A stretch of DNA of 42,390 nucleotides from JAVBPB01 sp031549965 (GTDB lineage: Bacteria > Bacillota > Clostridia > Lachnospirales > Lachnospiraceae), in assembly GCA_031549965.1 (NCBI GenBank), contig JAVBPB010000001.1:1-42390 (forward strand). The letters are read 5' to 3'. Made by a program: the position numbers and the translations under genes. The notes under the pieces were generated by a model that searched no databases, was not told the DNA's origin, and saw only the letters and a list, made by a program, of their open reading frames with translations. This document shows positions 8,215 to 15,946 of the stretch, piece after piece. Each line of letters begins with the position of its first letter. The stretch's first letter is position 1.

Positions 8215-8640
8215 ATGTTAGGAATAAAAGAAATTCAGGAAATAATACCTCACAGGCATCCAATGCTGTTAATTGATAAAGTAGATGAATTAGAGCCAGG
8301 GGTTAGTGCTACAGCATATAAGGCAGTTACTTATAATGAGCCATTTTTTACAGGTCATTATCCAGATAAACCAGTAATGCCGGGAGTGCTTATAGTTGAG
8401 GCTTTAGCACAAACAGGAGCAGTGGCAATACTTAGCTTAGATGAAAACAAAGGAAAGTTAATTTTCTTTGGAGGTATAAATAAAGCAAAATTCAGACAGC
8501 AGGTAATTCCCGGAGATTTATTACAATTAGAAACTAAAATTATTAAAAGAAAAGGGCCTGTAGGAGTGGGAGAAGCTAAAGCTTATGTTAATGGTAAGGT
8601 AGTTGTTGATGCTGAATTAACATTTTTTATAGGTGAATAA
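8215..8640 (+). CDS. fabZ: 3-hydroxyacyl-ACP dehydratase
   Basis: A hot-dog fold dehydratase of 141 residues. The catalytic His is in FTGHYPDKPVMPGVLIVEALAQ, where the Glu also acts. The N-terminal IIPHRHPMLLIDKV signature is present. It completes the elongation cycle; no fabA is present, and unsaturated fatty acid synthesis, if any, would need another enzyme. The gap to accB is 18 bases. Confidence 0.97.
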   Translation: MLGIKEIQEIIPHRHPMLLIDKVDELEPGVSATAYKAVTYNEPFFTGHYPDKPVMPGVLIVEALAQTGAVAILSLDENKGKLIFFGGINKAKFRQQVIPGDLLQLETKIIKRKGPVGVGEAKAYVNGKVVVDAELTFFIGE

Positions 8641-8662
8641 TTAAAAATTAAGGAGAAGTAAG

Positions 8663-10006
8663 ATGTTTAAAAAGATTCTAATAGCAAACAGGGGTGAAAT
8701 AGCTGTAAGAATTATAAGGGCTTGCAGAGAACTGGGAATTTTAACAGTTGCGGTATATTCTGAGGCAGATAAAGAAGCACTTCATACTCAGCTTGCAGAT
8801 GAAGCGGTTTGTATTGGACCTGCAAGGGCAAAAGACAGCTATCTTAATATGGAGGCAATTATTAGTGCAGCTATTGGAACAAAAGCACAGGCCATACATC
8901 CCGGATTTGGATTTTTATCTGAAAATAGTAAATTTGCCAATATGTGCAAAAACTGTAGTATTGAATTTATAGGGCCAGACCCTGAAACTATAGATAAGAT
9001 GGGAAATAAATCAGAAGCCAGAAAAACCATGATTAATGCCAATGTACCAGTAGTACCAGGTTCAAAGCAAGCCCTAAATACTTTAGAAGAAGGTATATTA
9101 CTAGCTGATGAAATAGGTTATCCGGTAATTGCCAAGGCCTCAGCAGGAGGGGGCGGAAAAGGCATGAGAATTATCCGTTCAAAAGAGGAATTTGAAATAA
9201 ACTTTACCAGTGCAAAACGTGAAGCAGAAAATGCTTTCGGAGACGGAACTATGTATCTGGAAAAATATATAGAAAATCCAAGGCACATTGAATTTCAGAT
9301 TTTAGCAGATAAGCATGGAAATACAGTACATCTTTTTGAAAGAGACTGTTCTATTCAAAGAAGGCATCAAAAGGTATTAGAAGAAGCACCATCTACAATA
9401 ATAAGTGACCAGCTTAGAACTCTAATGGGAGATACAGCAGTTAAGGCAGCTAAATCAGTTGGTTATCATAGTGCTGGAACTATTGAATTCTTAGTTGATT
9501 CTAACGGCAGTTTTTATTTTATGGAAATGAATACAAGGATTCAGGTTGAACATCCAATAACAGAGATGATAACAGGAATAGATTTAGTGAAAGAGCAAAT
9601 TAAGATCGCAGCAGGAATACCACTTCCATTTAATCAGAACGATATTAAACTAAATGGACATTCAATTGAATGCAGAATTAACGCTGAAGACCCATATAAG
9701 GGTTTTAGACCATCCCCAGGAAAAATTACCAATCTTCATATTCCTGGAGGTAATGGAGTAAGAGTAGACACAGCAATATTTAATAACTATGTAATACCTC
9801 CTACTTATGATTCAATGGTAGCAAAGCTTATTGTAAAAGGTTCTGACAGAGAAGAAGCAATAAGTAAAATGAGAAGTGCCTTAGGAGAATTTGTAATAGA
9901 GGGAGTAACTACAAATCTTGATTTTCAATATGAAATAATTAATAATAAAAGCTTTTTAGAAGGTAATATCAGTACTCATTTTATTGAAAAAGAATTTAAA
10001 ATGTAA
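8663..10006 (+). CDS. accC: biotin carboxylase subunit of acetyl-CoA carboxylase
   Basis: 447 residues, the normal length. The N-terminal KILIANRGEIAVRIIRACRELG, the glycine-rich ATP-grasp loop KASAGGGGKGMRI, the EMNTRIQVEHPITEM active-site segment and the RINAEDPYKGFRPSPG motif are all present. It carboxylates the biotin on AccB. A GGAG Shine-Dalgarno precedes ATG 8663. Downstream, a large foldback element separates it from accD. Confidence 0.97.
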   Translation: MFKKILIANRGEIAVRIIRACRELGILTVAVYSEADKEALHTQLADEAVCIGPARAKDSYLNMEAIISAAIGTKAQAIHPGFGFLSENSKFANMCKNCSIEFIGPDPETIDKMGNKSEARKTMINANVPVVPGSKQALNTLEEGILLADEIGYPVIAKASAGGGGKGMRIIRSKEEFEINFTSAKREAENAFGDGTMYLEKYIENPRHIEFQILADKHGNTVHLFERDCSIQRRHQKVLEEAPSTIISDQLRTLMGDTAVKAAKSVGYHSAGTIEFLVDSNGSFYFMEMNTRIQVEHPITEMITGIDLVKEQIKIAAGIPLPFNQNDIKLNGHSIECRINAEDPYKGFRPSPGKITNLHIPGGNGVRVDTAIFNNYVIPPTYDSMVAKLIVKGSDREEAISKMRSALGEFVIEGVTTNLDFQYEIINNKSFLEGNISTHFIEKEFKM

Positions 10007-10036
10007 CAAACGATTGTTATACTTGATATCGTGAAG

Positions 10037-10378
10037 GTTACTGAAAAAGTCTTTCAAAATAGTAAATGAATATTATAGTGTATACATTCAATTATGCAGA
10101 CCGGCTGAGGACAACATTATAAACTTAAGAATGTACGAAAGTAAATTTTTGAATACCCAACTTTGTCTTAAAAAACTACATCTCCATGGTAGGGGCTTGT
10201 TATGTCATGAAAAGGCAGTTAGCACCATGGAAATGAGACTATAACACATTATGGAAGCATTCTTCTATAATATGTTTGTCCATAGGCTCATTGGAATGTT
10301 TGGTGCGTCTGATTTTTCATGACATAATAAGCCCCTACCATGGAGTAGAAAGACTAAAAGGCAAAGCGTCCGTTTATT
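10037..10378 (+). repeat. foldback element A (between accC and accD)
   Basis: Arms at 10182-10213 and 10314-10345 are complementary over 32 bases with one G-U. Between them lies the conserved core: CCATGGAAATGAG, a central hairpin, then TAGGCTCATTGGAATG. Conserved flanks are AAAACTACATCTCC on the left and AGACTAAAAGGCAAAGCGTC on the right. A further left flank at 10041-10073 resembles 42345-42387. Copies B, C and D share core and flanks but have unrelated arms. It fills nearly all of the 396-base gap and contains no gene. Confidence 0.85.
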
Positions 10379-10402
10379 AATAAAAACCTTGGAGGTTAAA
10401 AA

Positions 10403-11329
10403 ATGCTAAAAGAAATGTTTAAAAAAACTAAATATATTTCACTAGAAAGCTATAATGAGACAACTAATGCAAAAAATAGCAATATTCTAAAACAATCTTC
10501 TATAAAACCAAAAGAAGATATAGAAATTGACAACGAAGAAGTCATACCACAAGTACCAGATGGTTTATGGAAAAAATGCGATAGCTGTGGTGAAACTATA
10601 TACACGGAAGATATAAATAATAATTATTTTTGTTGTCCTAAGTGTAACAAACATTTTCGTGTTGGTGCTAATAGCAGAATTCATATGATAGTTGATGATG
10701 GAAGCTTTATAGAATGGGATAAAAATTTAACTTCTAAAAATATTTTAAATTTTCCTAATTACGATGGTAAAATCAAAGATTTACAGCTTTCTACTGGATT
10801 ATCAGAAGCTGTTGTAACTGGCGAGGGCAGTATTTTAGGAAATAGAGCTATGATTGCTGTTATGGATAATTCTTTTTTAATGGGCAGTATGGGTGAAGCT
10901 GTGGGCGAAAAAATTACCAGAGCAATTGAAAAAGCAACAAGTAAAGGATTACCAATTATCATATTTACGACTTCTGGAGGAGCTAGGATGCAAGAGGGAA
11001 TTGTTTCCCTTATGCAAATGGCAAAAACCTCAGCAGCACTTAAAAGACATAGTGATGCTAATCTTTTATGTATAACTGTGTTGTGCGATCCCACAACAGG
11101 TGGAGTTACTGCCAGTTTTGCTATGCTTGGGGATATAATTTTAGCCGAACCTAATGCTTTAATAGGATTTGCCGGTCCAAGAGTTATTGAGCAAACAATT
11201 GGTACAAAACTTCCAGATGGATTTCAAAGGGCAGAATTTTTATTAGAAAAAGGTTTTGTAGATATGATTGTTAATAGAAGCCAAATGCAGAAAACGTTAA
11301 GTAAAATTTTGTTTATTCATAAGAATTAA
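10403..11329 (+). CDS. accD: acetyl-CoA carboxylase carboxyltransferase subunit beta
   Basis: 308 residues. After a variable, polar N-terminal extension of about 50 residues comes the zinc ribbon CDSCGETI...CCPKCNKHF, then the crotonase-like carboxyltransferase fold with TSGGARMQEG and the oxyanion region DPTTGGVTASFAMLGD. It works with AccA to carboxylate acetyl-CoA. A TTGGAGG Shine-Dalgarno precedes ATG 10403. It is in the same direction as accC but separated by foldback element A. Confidence 0.95.
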   Translation: MLKEMFKKTKYISLESYNETTNAKNSNILKQSSIKPKEDIEIDNEEVIPQVPDGLWKKCDSCGETIYTEDINNNYFCCPKCNKHFRVGANSRIHMIVDDGSFIEWDKNLTSKNILNFPNYDGKIKDLQLSTGLSEAVVTGEGSILGNRAMIAVMDNSFLMGSMGEAVGEKITRAIEKATSKGLPIIIFTTSGGARMQEGIVSLMQMAKTSAALKRHSDANLLCITVLCDPTTGGVTASFAMLGDIILAEPNALIGFAGPRVIEQTIGTKLPDGFQRAEFLLEKGFVDMIVNRSQMQKTLSKILFIHKN

Positions 11330-11363
11330 AAGCCAATTTGGATTAATATAGAAGGGTGAAATT

Positions 11364-12299
11364 ATGTTAGAAAAGCAAAATGCAATAGAAAAGCTAAACC
11401 AAAAATTAAATGAATTAATATATTTGTCTAAAACGGAAAATATTAATGTTGATGATGAAATTTTATCACTTGAGAAAAAAATAACTGAAATGAGCAGTCA
11501 TATGTGGAGTAATCTTGAGCCTTGGGACAGAGTTTTAATTGCCAGAAAGGCTGATAGACCAACTTCACTTGATTATATAGAGAATTTATTTGAAGATTTT
11601 ACAGAGTTTCATGGTGATAGATTGTTTGGAGATGATCAAGCTATTGTAGGGGGCATAGCTTTATTTAACAATAGACCTGTTACGATTGTTGCAGAACAAA
11701 AAGGCAGAAACACTAAAGATAATATTAAAAGAAATTTTGGTATGCCTAATCCTGAAGGGTATAGAAAGTCTTTAAGGCTTATGAAGCAGGCAGAAAAGTT
11801 TAATAGACCGATAATTAGTTTTGTTGATACTCCAGGGGCTTATTGCGGTCTTGGTGCAGAGGAAAGAGGTCAGGGTGAAGCAATTGCCAGAAACCTATTA
11901 GAGGTGTCTTCTCTTAAAGTTCCTGTATTATCTATTATTATCGGAGAAGGAGGCAGTGGAGGTGCTTTGGCCCTTTCACTTGGAAATGAAGTTTGGATGC
12001 TTGAAAATTCTATATATTCAATACTTTCACCAGAGGGATTTGCTTCTATTTTGTGGAAGGATGGAAAAAGAGCAAAGGAAGCATCTGGAATTATGAAGAT
12101 TACAGCTAAGGATTTACTTGATATAGGTGTGGTTGATAAGGTAATTAAAGAACCTGAGGGAGGAGTAAATAAAGATATTAATGTAGTAATTAGAAGTTTA
12201 AGAAAAGAAATTAAGGTATTTTTAAATAAAATGGATGGCATGAGTAAAGACGAAATTGTAGAGAATAGATATAATAAGTTTAGGAAGTGTTATTCATAA
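11364..12299 (+). CDS. accA: acetyl-CoA carboxylase carboxyltransferase subunit alpha
   Basis: 311 residues. The N-terminal coiled segment is followed by the ARKADRPTSLDYIENLFEDF motif, then the carboxyltransferase core with FVDTPGAYCGLGAEERGQGE and IIGEGGSGGALAL, as in other AccA proteins. It forms the A2D2 carboxyltransferase with AccD, whose gene ends 34 bases upstream. Last gene of the fatty acid cluster; a terminator follows after about 90 bases. Confidence 0.97.
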   Translation: MLEKQNAIEKLNQKLNELIYLSKTENINVDDEILSLEKKITEMSSHMWSNLEPWDRVLIARKADRPTSLDYIENLFEDFTEFHGDRLFGDDQAIVGGIALFNNRPVTIVAEQKGRNTKDNIKRNFGMPNPEGYRKSLRLMKQAEKFNRPIISFVDTPGAYCGLGAEERGQGEAIARNLLEVSSLKVPVLSIIIGEGGSGGALALSLGNEVWMLENSIYSILSPEGFASILWKDGKRAKEASGIMKITAKDLLDIGVVDKVIKEPEGGVNKDINVVIRSLRKEIKVFLNKMDGMSKDEIVENRYNKFRKCYS

Positions 12300-12392
12300 T
12301 GAGATTTTATTATATTATAAAGTTATGTATTTGACATTATACATTTAAAAATATAATTTTTATTTAAATTTATTTATATAAAAAAGGATGGG

Positions 12393-12439
12393 GACTGTTA
12401 TTAGTAAAGATAATTACTAGTAATAGTCTTTTATTTTTG
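12393..12439 (+). terminator. terminator after accA
   Basis: GACTGTTATTAGT pairs with ACTAGTAATAGTC (13 pairs, two of them G-U), followed by TTTTATTTTTG. It closes the FAS II transcript and lies just before the promoter of the next gene. Confidence 0.85.
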
Positions 12440-12458
12440 TCTTCAAAGATACAGCTTA

Positions 12459-12488
12459 TTGACAAGCTTTTATTGCATTTGGTATAAT
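12459..12488 (+). promoter_or_regulatory. sigma-A promoter of the flagellinolysin gene
   Basis: TTGACA at 12459-12464, an 18-base spacer and TATAAT at 12483-12488. Both hexamers match consensus. A transcript from here would carry about 250 nt of leader. No clear sigma-D/sigma-28 promoter, usual for flagellins, is seen between this site and the gene. Confidence 0.75.
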
Positions 12489-12659
12489 TATAGTATATTA
12501 ACATTTATTTATCATTTTTATAAGATTTGTATATTGGCATCAATGTTTAGCATGTATTTATTTCATATACTTTGAAAAAAATTAAATATATTTATGTTAT
12601 GATACTTAACAAGGTTGGTAGAATTTTTGTATTATTAATTTTAGGTTAAAAGAATTTTG

Positions 12660-12748
12660 AAGAAAGGAAAGTGTGAACATAAAAATTTTAGTTTTGTGTT
12701 TGCTATCAAATGAACATTGAATATGTTCTCTTGAGATTGGTGCAAAAG
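12660..12748 (+). ncRNA. structured 5' leader of the flagellinolysin gene, shared with fabG
   Basis: AAGAAAGGAAAG (12660-12671) lies about 80 nt before ATG 12749. P1 pairs 12676-12684 with 12692-12700 (nine pairs). The second stem pairs TCAA 12706-12709 with TTGA 12731-12734, then, after a 2x2 internal loop, GAACAT 12712-12717 with ATGTTC 12723-12728. The leader ends in TTGGTGCAAAA next to the start codon. Order and spacing match the fabG leader at 5524-5611, while the stem bases differ and still pair. Confidence 0.7.
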
Positions 12749-14416
12749 ATGATTATACAACACAATATGATGGCTCAAAATACTATGAGGAATCTGGGAC
12801 TTTCCACAAAGGATATTTCAGAAGCTACTAAAAAGCTTTCCAGCGGATATAAAGTAAATAAGGCAGCAGATGATGCAGCAGCACTTGCTATTACAGAAGG
12901 TATGAGGGCACAAATAAGAGGGCTTGACCAATCTGTTAGTAATATGAATGATGCACAGTCCTTTATTCAGGTAGCAGATGGTGCTTTGAGCGAAGTTCAT
13001 AGTATTCTAAAAAGGGGTACAGAGCTTTCAGTGCAGGCAGCTAATGATACCTTAACTTATGAAGACAGACAGGTAATTCAATTAGAAGTAAATCAATTAT
13101 TAGATGAATTAAACAGAATCAATGAACAAACAGAGTTTAATACGATACCTGTTTTTACAGATAAACAACCAGTATCTACAGCATCCACATTGTCAGAAGA
13201 GGTTTTATATAAATTAGCAACCGATTGGGTTCCTAATGCTGTAGATTCTATTTATAGTACGTTTTCTGCTTTAAACGGTACTGGATTAAATATTAATATG
13301 AATGTTACAAATAGTTCGGACGGTGCTTATAATGTATTAGCGTATATGGGATTAACTGCTTCAGGAGGAACAATTACTTCATATACATTGAATGTGGATT
13401 TGGCAGATATTACAAGTGACAGTGATACAGATACTGTTGCAGGTATTTATTATGATCAAATTATTGGTCATGAAATGATGCATGCATCAATGGCAGGTGC
13501 ATTGGATGCTATGTTGGGATTTAATGGTGTAAACCCTCTGCCTTTATGGTTTATTGAAGGATCAGCAGAAGCTGTTGGAGGTGGAATGGACAGAATACGT
13601 TTTATGTCGAATGCTGCCGTTCAAGCTAATTTGGGTAATGGAGGATTTGAGTACAGCTCAGGATATGCTGCAACTATGTACATAGGATATTTAGCAGGGG
13701 GAAGTAACATTAATAATATAGCCAACGGACTGAATGATGTATATACACGTCTAAAAAATGGTGATGATTTAGATCAGGCATTGAATGCTACTATTGGTAT
13801 GGGAGAAGCTGCATTTGTGACTAAATTTAGAAATGTATCAGATACCAGCGTTACTAATTTCTTAAGTTTATTAAGAACTACAGCAGGTAGTGGAGCGGGT
13901 TCTGTTTTGGCTGGAAACTCACTAAGCACCTCAGGTGATAATGTAATTAAAAATGGATTTCAAAATCAAACATCATGGATTATTGATATAAGCAGTGTTA
14001 CAGATGGTTCTGATATTAATGAAGGAAATTTATGGATACAAACTGGCTCAAACACTATGCAAGGAGGCTTTTTGGAGAGGTTTAATGTTGGCTCTAAAGC
14101 TTTAGGATTAGGTATTGCATCAGTGGACAGCCATCAGTCATCCAATCAGACATTAGAGAAATTTAATGTAGCTAGTGAACGGGTTTCTAATATTCGCTCT
14201 TACTATGGTGCTAAAAGTAATTCCTATAATCATAATATATCAAGCAATGAATTTACTTCTGAGAATACTTCTGCGGCTGAGTCAAAATTGAGGGATACAG
14301 ATATGGCGAAGGTTATGGTGGATTATTCTAAAAATAATATATTAATGCAATCGGCACAGGCTATGTTGGCACAGGCTAATAAAATGACTTCAGGTGTTTT
14401 AGATTTACTGAATTAA
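12749..14416 (+). CDS. flagellin with metalloprotease domain (flagellinolysin type)
   Basis: 555 residues from ATG 12749 (MIIQHNMMAQNTMRN, a typical flagellin start); an in-frame ATG at 12710 lies inside the conserved leader and would give an atypical N-terminus. Residues 1-135 form the flagellin D0/D1 helices (KLSSGYKVNKAADDAA, MRAQIRGLDQSVSN). The variable middle carries the zinc-protease motif HEMMH at 241-245 and a Glu-rich helix WFIEGSAEA at 267-274, a gluzincin-like pair of ligand sites. About 440-555 is the C-terminal D1/D0 (AESKLRDTDMAKVMVDYSK). Known flagellinolysins assemble into proteolytic filaments; export and assembly here are inferred. No other flagellar gene is in the window. 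Confidence 0.9.
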   Translation: MIIQHNMMAQNTMRNLGLSTKDISEATKKLSSGYKVNKAADDAAALAITEGMRAQIRGLDQSVSNMNDAQSFIQVADGALSEVHSILKRGTELSVQAANDTLTYEDRQVIQLEVNQLLDELNRINEQTEFNTIPVFTDKQPVSTASTLSEEVLYKLATDWVPNAVDSIYSTFSALNGTGLNINMNVTNSSDGAYNVLAYMGLTASGGTITSYTLNVDLADITSDSDTDTVAGIYYDQIIGHEMMHASMAGALDAMLGFNGVNPLPLWFIEGSAEAVGGGMDRIRFMSNAAVQANLGNGGFEYSSGYAATMYIGYLAGGSNINNIANGLNDVYTRLKNGDDLDQALNATIGMGEAAFVTKFRNVSDTSVTNFLSLLRTTAGSGAGSVLAGNSLSTSGDNVIKNGFQNQTSWIIDISSVTDGSDINEGNLWIQTGSNTMQGGFLERFNVGSKALGLGIASVDSHQSSNQTLEKFNVASERVSNIRSYYGAKSNSYNHNISSNEFTSENTSAAESKLRDTDMAKVMVDYSKNNILMQSAQAMLAQANKMTSGVLDLLN

Positions 14417-14444
14417 GGTTTTGGGCTTAGGTATTCTTTAAGTA

Positions 14445-14547
14445 ATGCTTTGCGATTTAGTCTTTCTACTCCATAAGATGTGAATTACCATGCTATGAAA
14501 AGGCATTATAATTCACATCTTGGGGAGATTTAGTTTCTTGAACAAAG
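14445..14547 (-). repeat. foldback element E (short, without core)
   Basis: Conserved family ends are present (CTTTGC...TTTAGTCTTTCTACTCC on the left; GGGGAGATTTAGTTTCTTGAACAAAG split on the right), in reverse orientation relative to copy A. The arms AAGATGTGAATT 14475-14486 and 14510-14521 are complementary. The long central core of copies A-D is missing, leaving a loop of about 23 bases. It looks like a deletion derivative and follows the flagellinolysin stop by about 30 bases. Confidence 0.7.
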
Positions 14548-14604
14548 TTTGGGTAAAAAAGCTTAAAACTTGCTTAAAGTTCTTTTCATATCTGGTGTTT
14601 TCAA

Positions 14605-14802
14605 TACAGTAAATCAATTTTTTAGATGAATATACAGACAAATATTATATTTAAAGCTCATTTATGCCATGGAAAGGAGACCCAAAATTTTGTCAGGCTT
14701 TCCTGACAAAATTTAGTTTTAGGGGGCTCCTTGGAATGTTTGGCATAACAGAACTTTAAATATAATATTTGTCTGTATATTCATCTAAAAAATTCGATCA
14801 CC
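14605..14802 (+). repeat. foldback element C (41-bp perfect arms)
   Basis: Arms 14616-14656 and 14754-14794 are perfectly complementary over 41 bases. The core keeps CCATGGAAAGGAG and GGCTCCTTGGAATG around an AAATTTTGTCAGG/CCTGACAAAATTT hairpin. Against copies A, B and D, TGAG/CTCA has become GGAG/CTCC and an A/T-rich pair CTATA/TATAG has become CCC/GGG: paired changes that keep the fold. The left arm equals a flank that in B and at 42366-42390 lies outside the arms. TCGATCAC follows on the right, as in B. The remaining 14803-14883 stretch shows nothing further. Confidence 0.85.
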
Positions 14803-14883
14803 TAAACCAAAAAAAGGAAAACGCCTACATTCAAAGAATTTCTGTAAGCAATTTCCCAAAAACAAATCTTAAACATAAGTATA

Positions 14884-15897
14884 CTAACAAGATTCCCTAA
14901 CTATAAGCTTATGTTCAACTGTAAAGTTAGAGCTTACAATAGTTTCATTTTCAATAAAATTAAGTAACGTTTCCATTGCTAAAGTTCCCATTTTGTATCT
15001 TGGTTGTGAAACAGTAGTTATGGAAGGATGAACAAATTCAGTAAAGTCTAATCCGTCAAATCCAATTATAGCAATGTCCTCGGGAATTTTAAGACCTGCT
15101 TCTAAAATAGCTTTTTGTGCTCCAATTGACATTGCATCTGAAGCAATAAAAATAGCAGTTGGTCTGTCTTTAAATTCTAATATTACATTGGCTGAATCAT
15201 AGCCGGAAAAGTAAGTATATGATCCTTCAACTATATAGTCTTCATTAACCTCAAGTCCGTTTTTTTCTAAGGCTTTTTTGTAACCGTTAATACGTGGAAT
15301 GCCTGCATTAGGTTCATCTTTTTCGCCTGAAATCATGGCAATGTTTTTATGACCTGCATTTATTAAATATGATACAGCTTCAAATGAAGCTTGTTCATTA
15401 TCAATTGCAATACTTGCAAATTTACCTTTTGGCGTAATATTGGTTACACATGAAATTGTAATAAGGGGAATCTGAAAGTCTTTAATATCTGAGTAAAACT
15501 CTTCGTTTATTTCTCCACCAATTATAATAATTCCATCAACGTTTTTTTCTACAAAATTTTTAAGGCACCTTATTACTTTGTTTTTTTCTTTATTTGTGTT
15601 TGTTAAAAATAGCGAGTAATTAGTTCGTTCAGCAATTTGTTCTATACCTCTTATTATTTCAGTGTCAAATCCACTTTTTAAATCAGCAAGTAATATTCCT
15701 ACAGAGTTGGTTGCATTTGTTTTAAGGCTTCTCGCAACATTATTAGGTCTATAGTTAAGTTTATCAATTGCAGACATAACTTTATCTCGGGTAGCAGGTT
15801 TTACGGAAGGACTGTTATTTAACACCCTTGAAGCAGTGCCAAGTCCTACTCCAGCCATACTTGCTACATCTTTTAAGCTTGGTCTTTTTGTTGACAT
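14884..15897 (-). CDS. LacI/GalR-family transcriptional regulator
   Basis: 337 residues. The N-terminal helix-turn-helix and hinge read SLKDVASMAGVGLGTASRVLN and YRPNNVARSLK. The rest is the periplasmic-binding-protein-like effector domain (VGILLADLKSGF, IPRINGYKKAL, IGFDGLDFTEFVHPSITTV). Such proteins repress sugar genes until a sugar or phosphosugar binds. The ATG at 15897 has a GAGGTG Shine-Dalgarno. The closest candidate target is the sugar kinase about 1 kb away, divergently oriented, which has a perfect inverted repeat before it. Confidence 0.94.
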   Translation of the reverse strand: MSTKRPSLKDVASMAGVGLGTASRVLNNSPSVKPATRDKVMSAIDKLNYRPNNVARSLKTNATNSVGILLADLKSGFDTEIIRGIEQIAERTNYSLFLTNTNKEKNKVIRCLKNFVEKNVDGIIIIGGEINEEFYSDIKDFQIPLITISCVTNITPKGKFASIAIDNEQASFEAVSYLINAGHKNIAMISGEKDEPNAGIPRINGYKKALEKNGLEVNEDYIVEGSYTYFSGYDSANVILEFKDRPTAIFIASDAMSIGAQKAILEAGLKIPEDIAIIGFDGLDFTEFVHPSITTVSQPRYKMGTLAMETLLNFIENETIVSSNFTVEHKLIVRESC

Positions 15898-15918
15898 TTT
15901 TAATCACCTCATACCTAT

Positions 15919-15946
15919 AGTTTACCATATTTTGAAAAAACATCAA
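15919..15946 (-). promoter_or_regulatory. possible promoter of the lacI-type gene
   Basis: Read on the minus strand: TTGATG at 15941-15946, a 16-base spacer and TAAACT at 15919-15924, about 20 bases before the start codon. A moderate match by position and sequence. Confidence 0.4.

Noticed and set aside
12710..12748. Longer N-terminus for the flagellinolysin from ATG 12710
   Set aside because: Flagellins start at M(I/V)(I/V)QHN; the extra codons lie in the leader conserved with fabG, where the same stretch is not open (stop in the equivalent frame).
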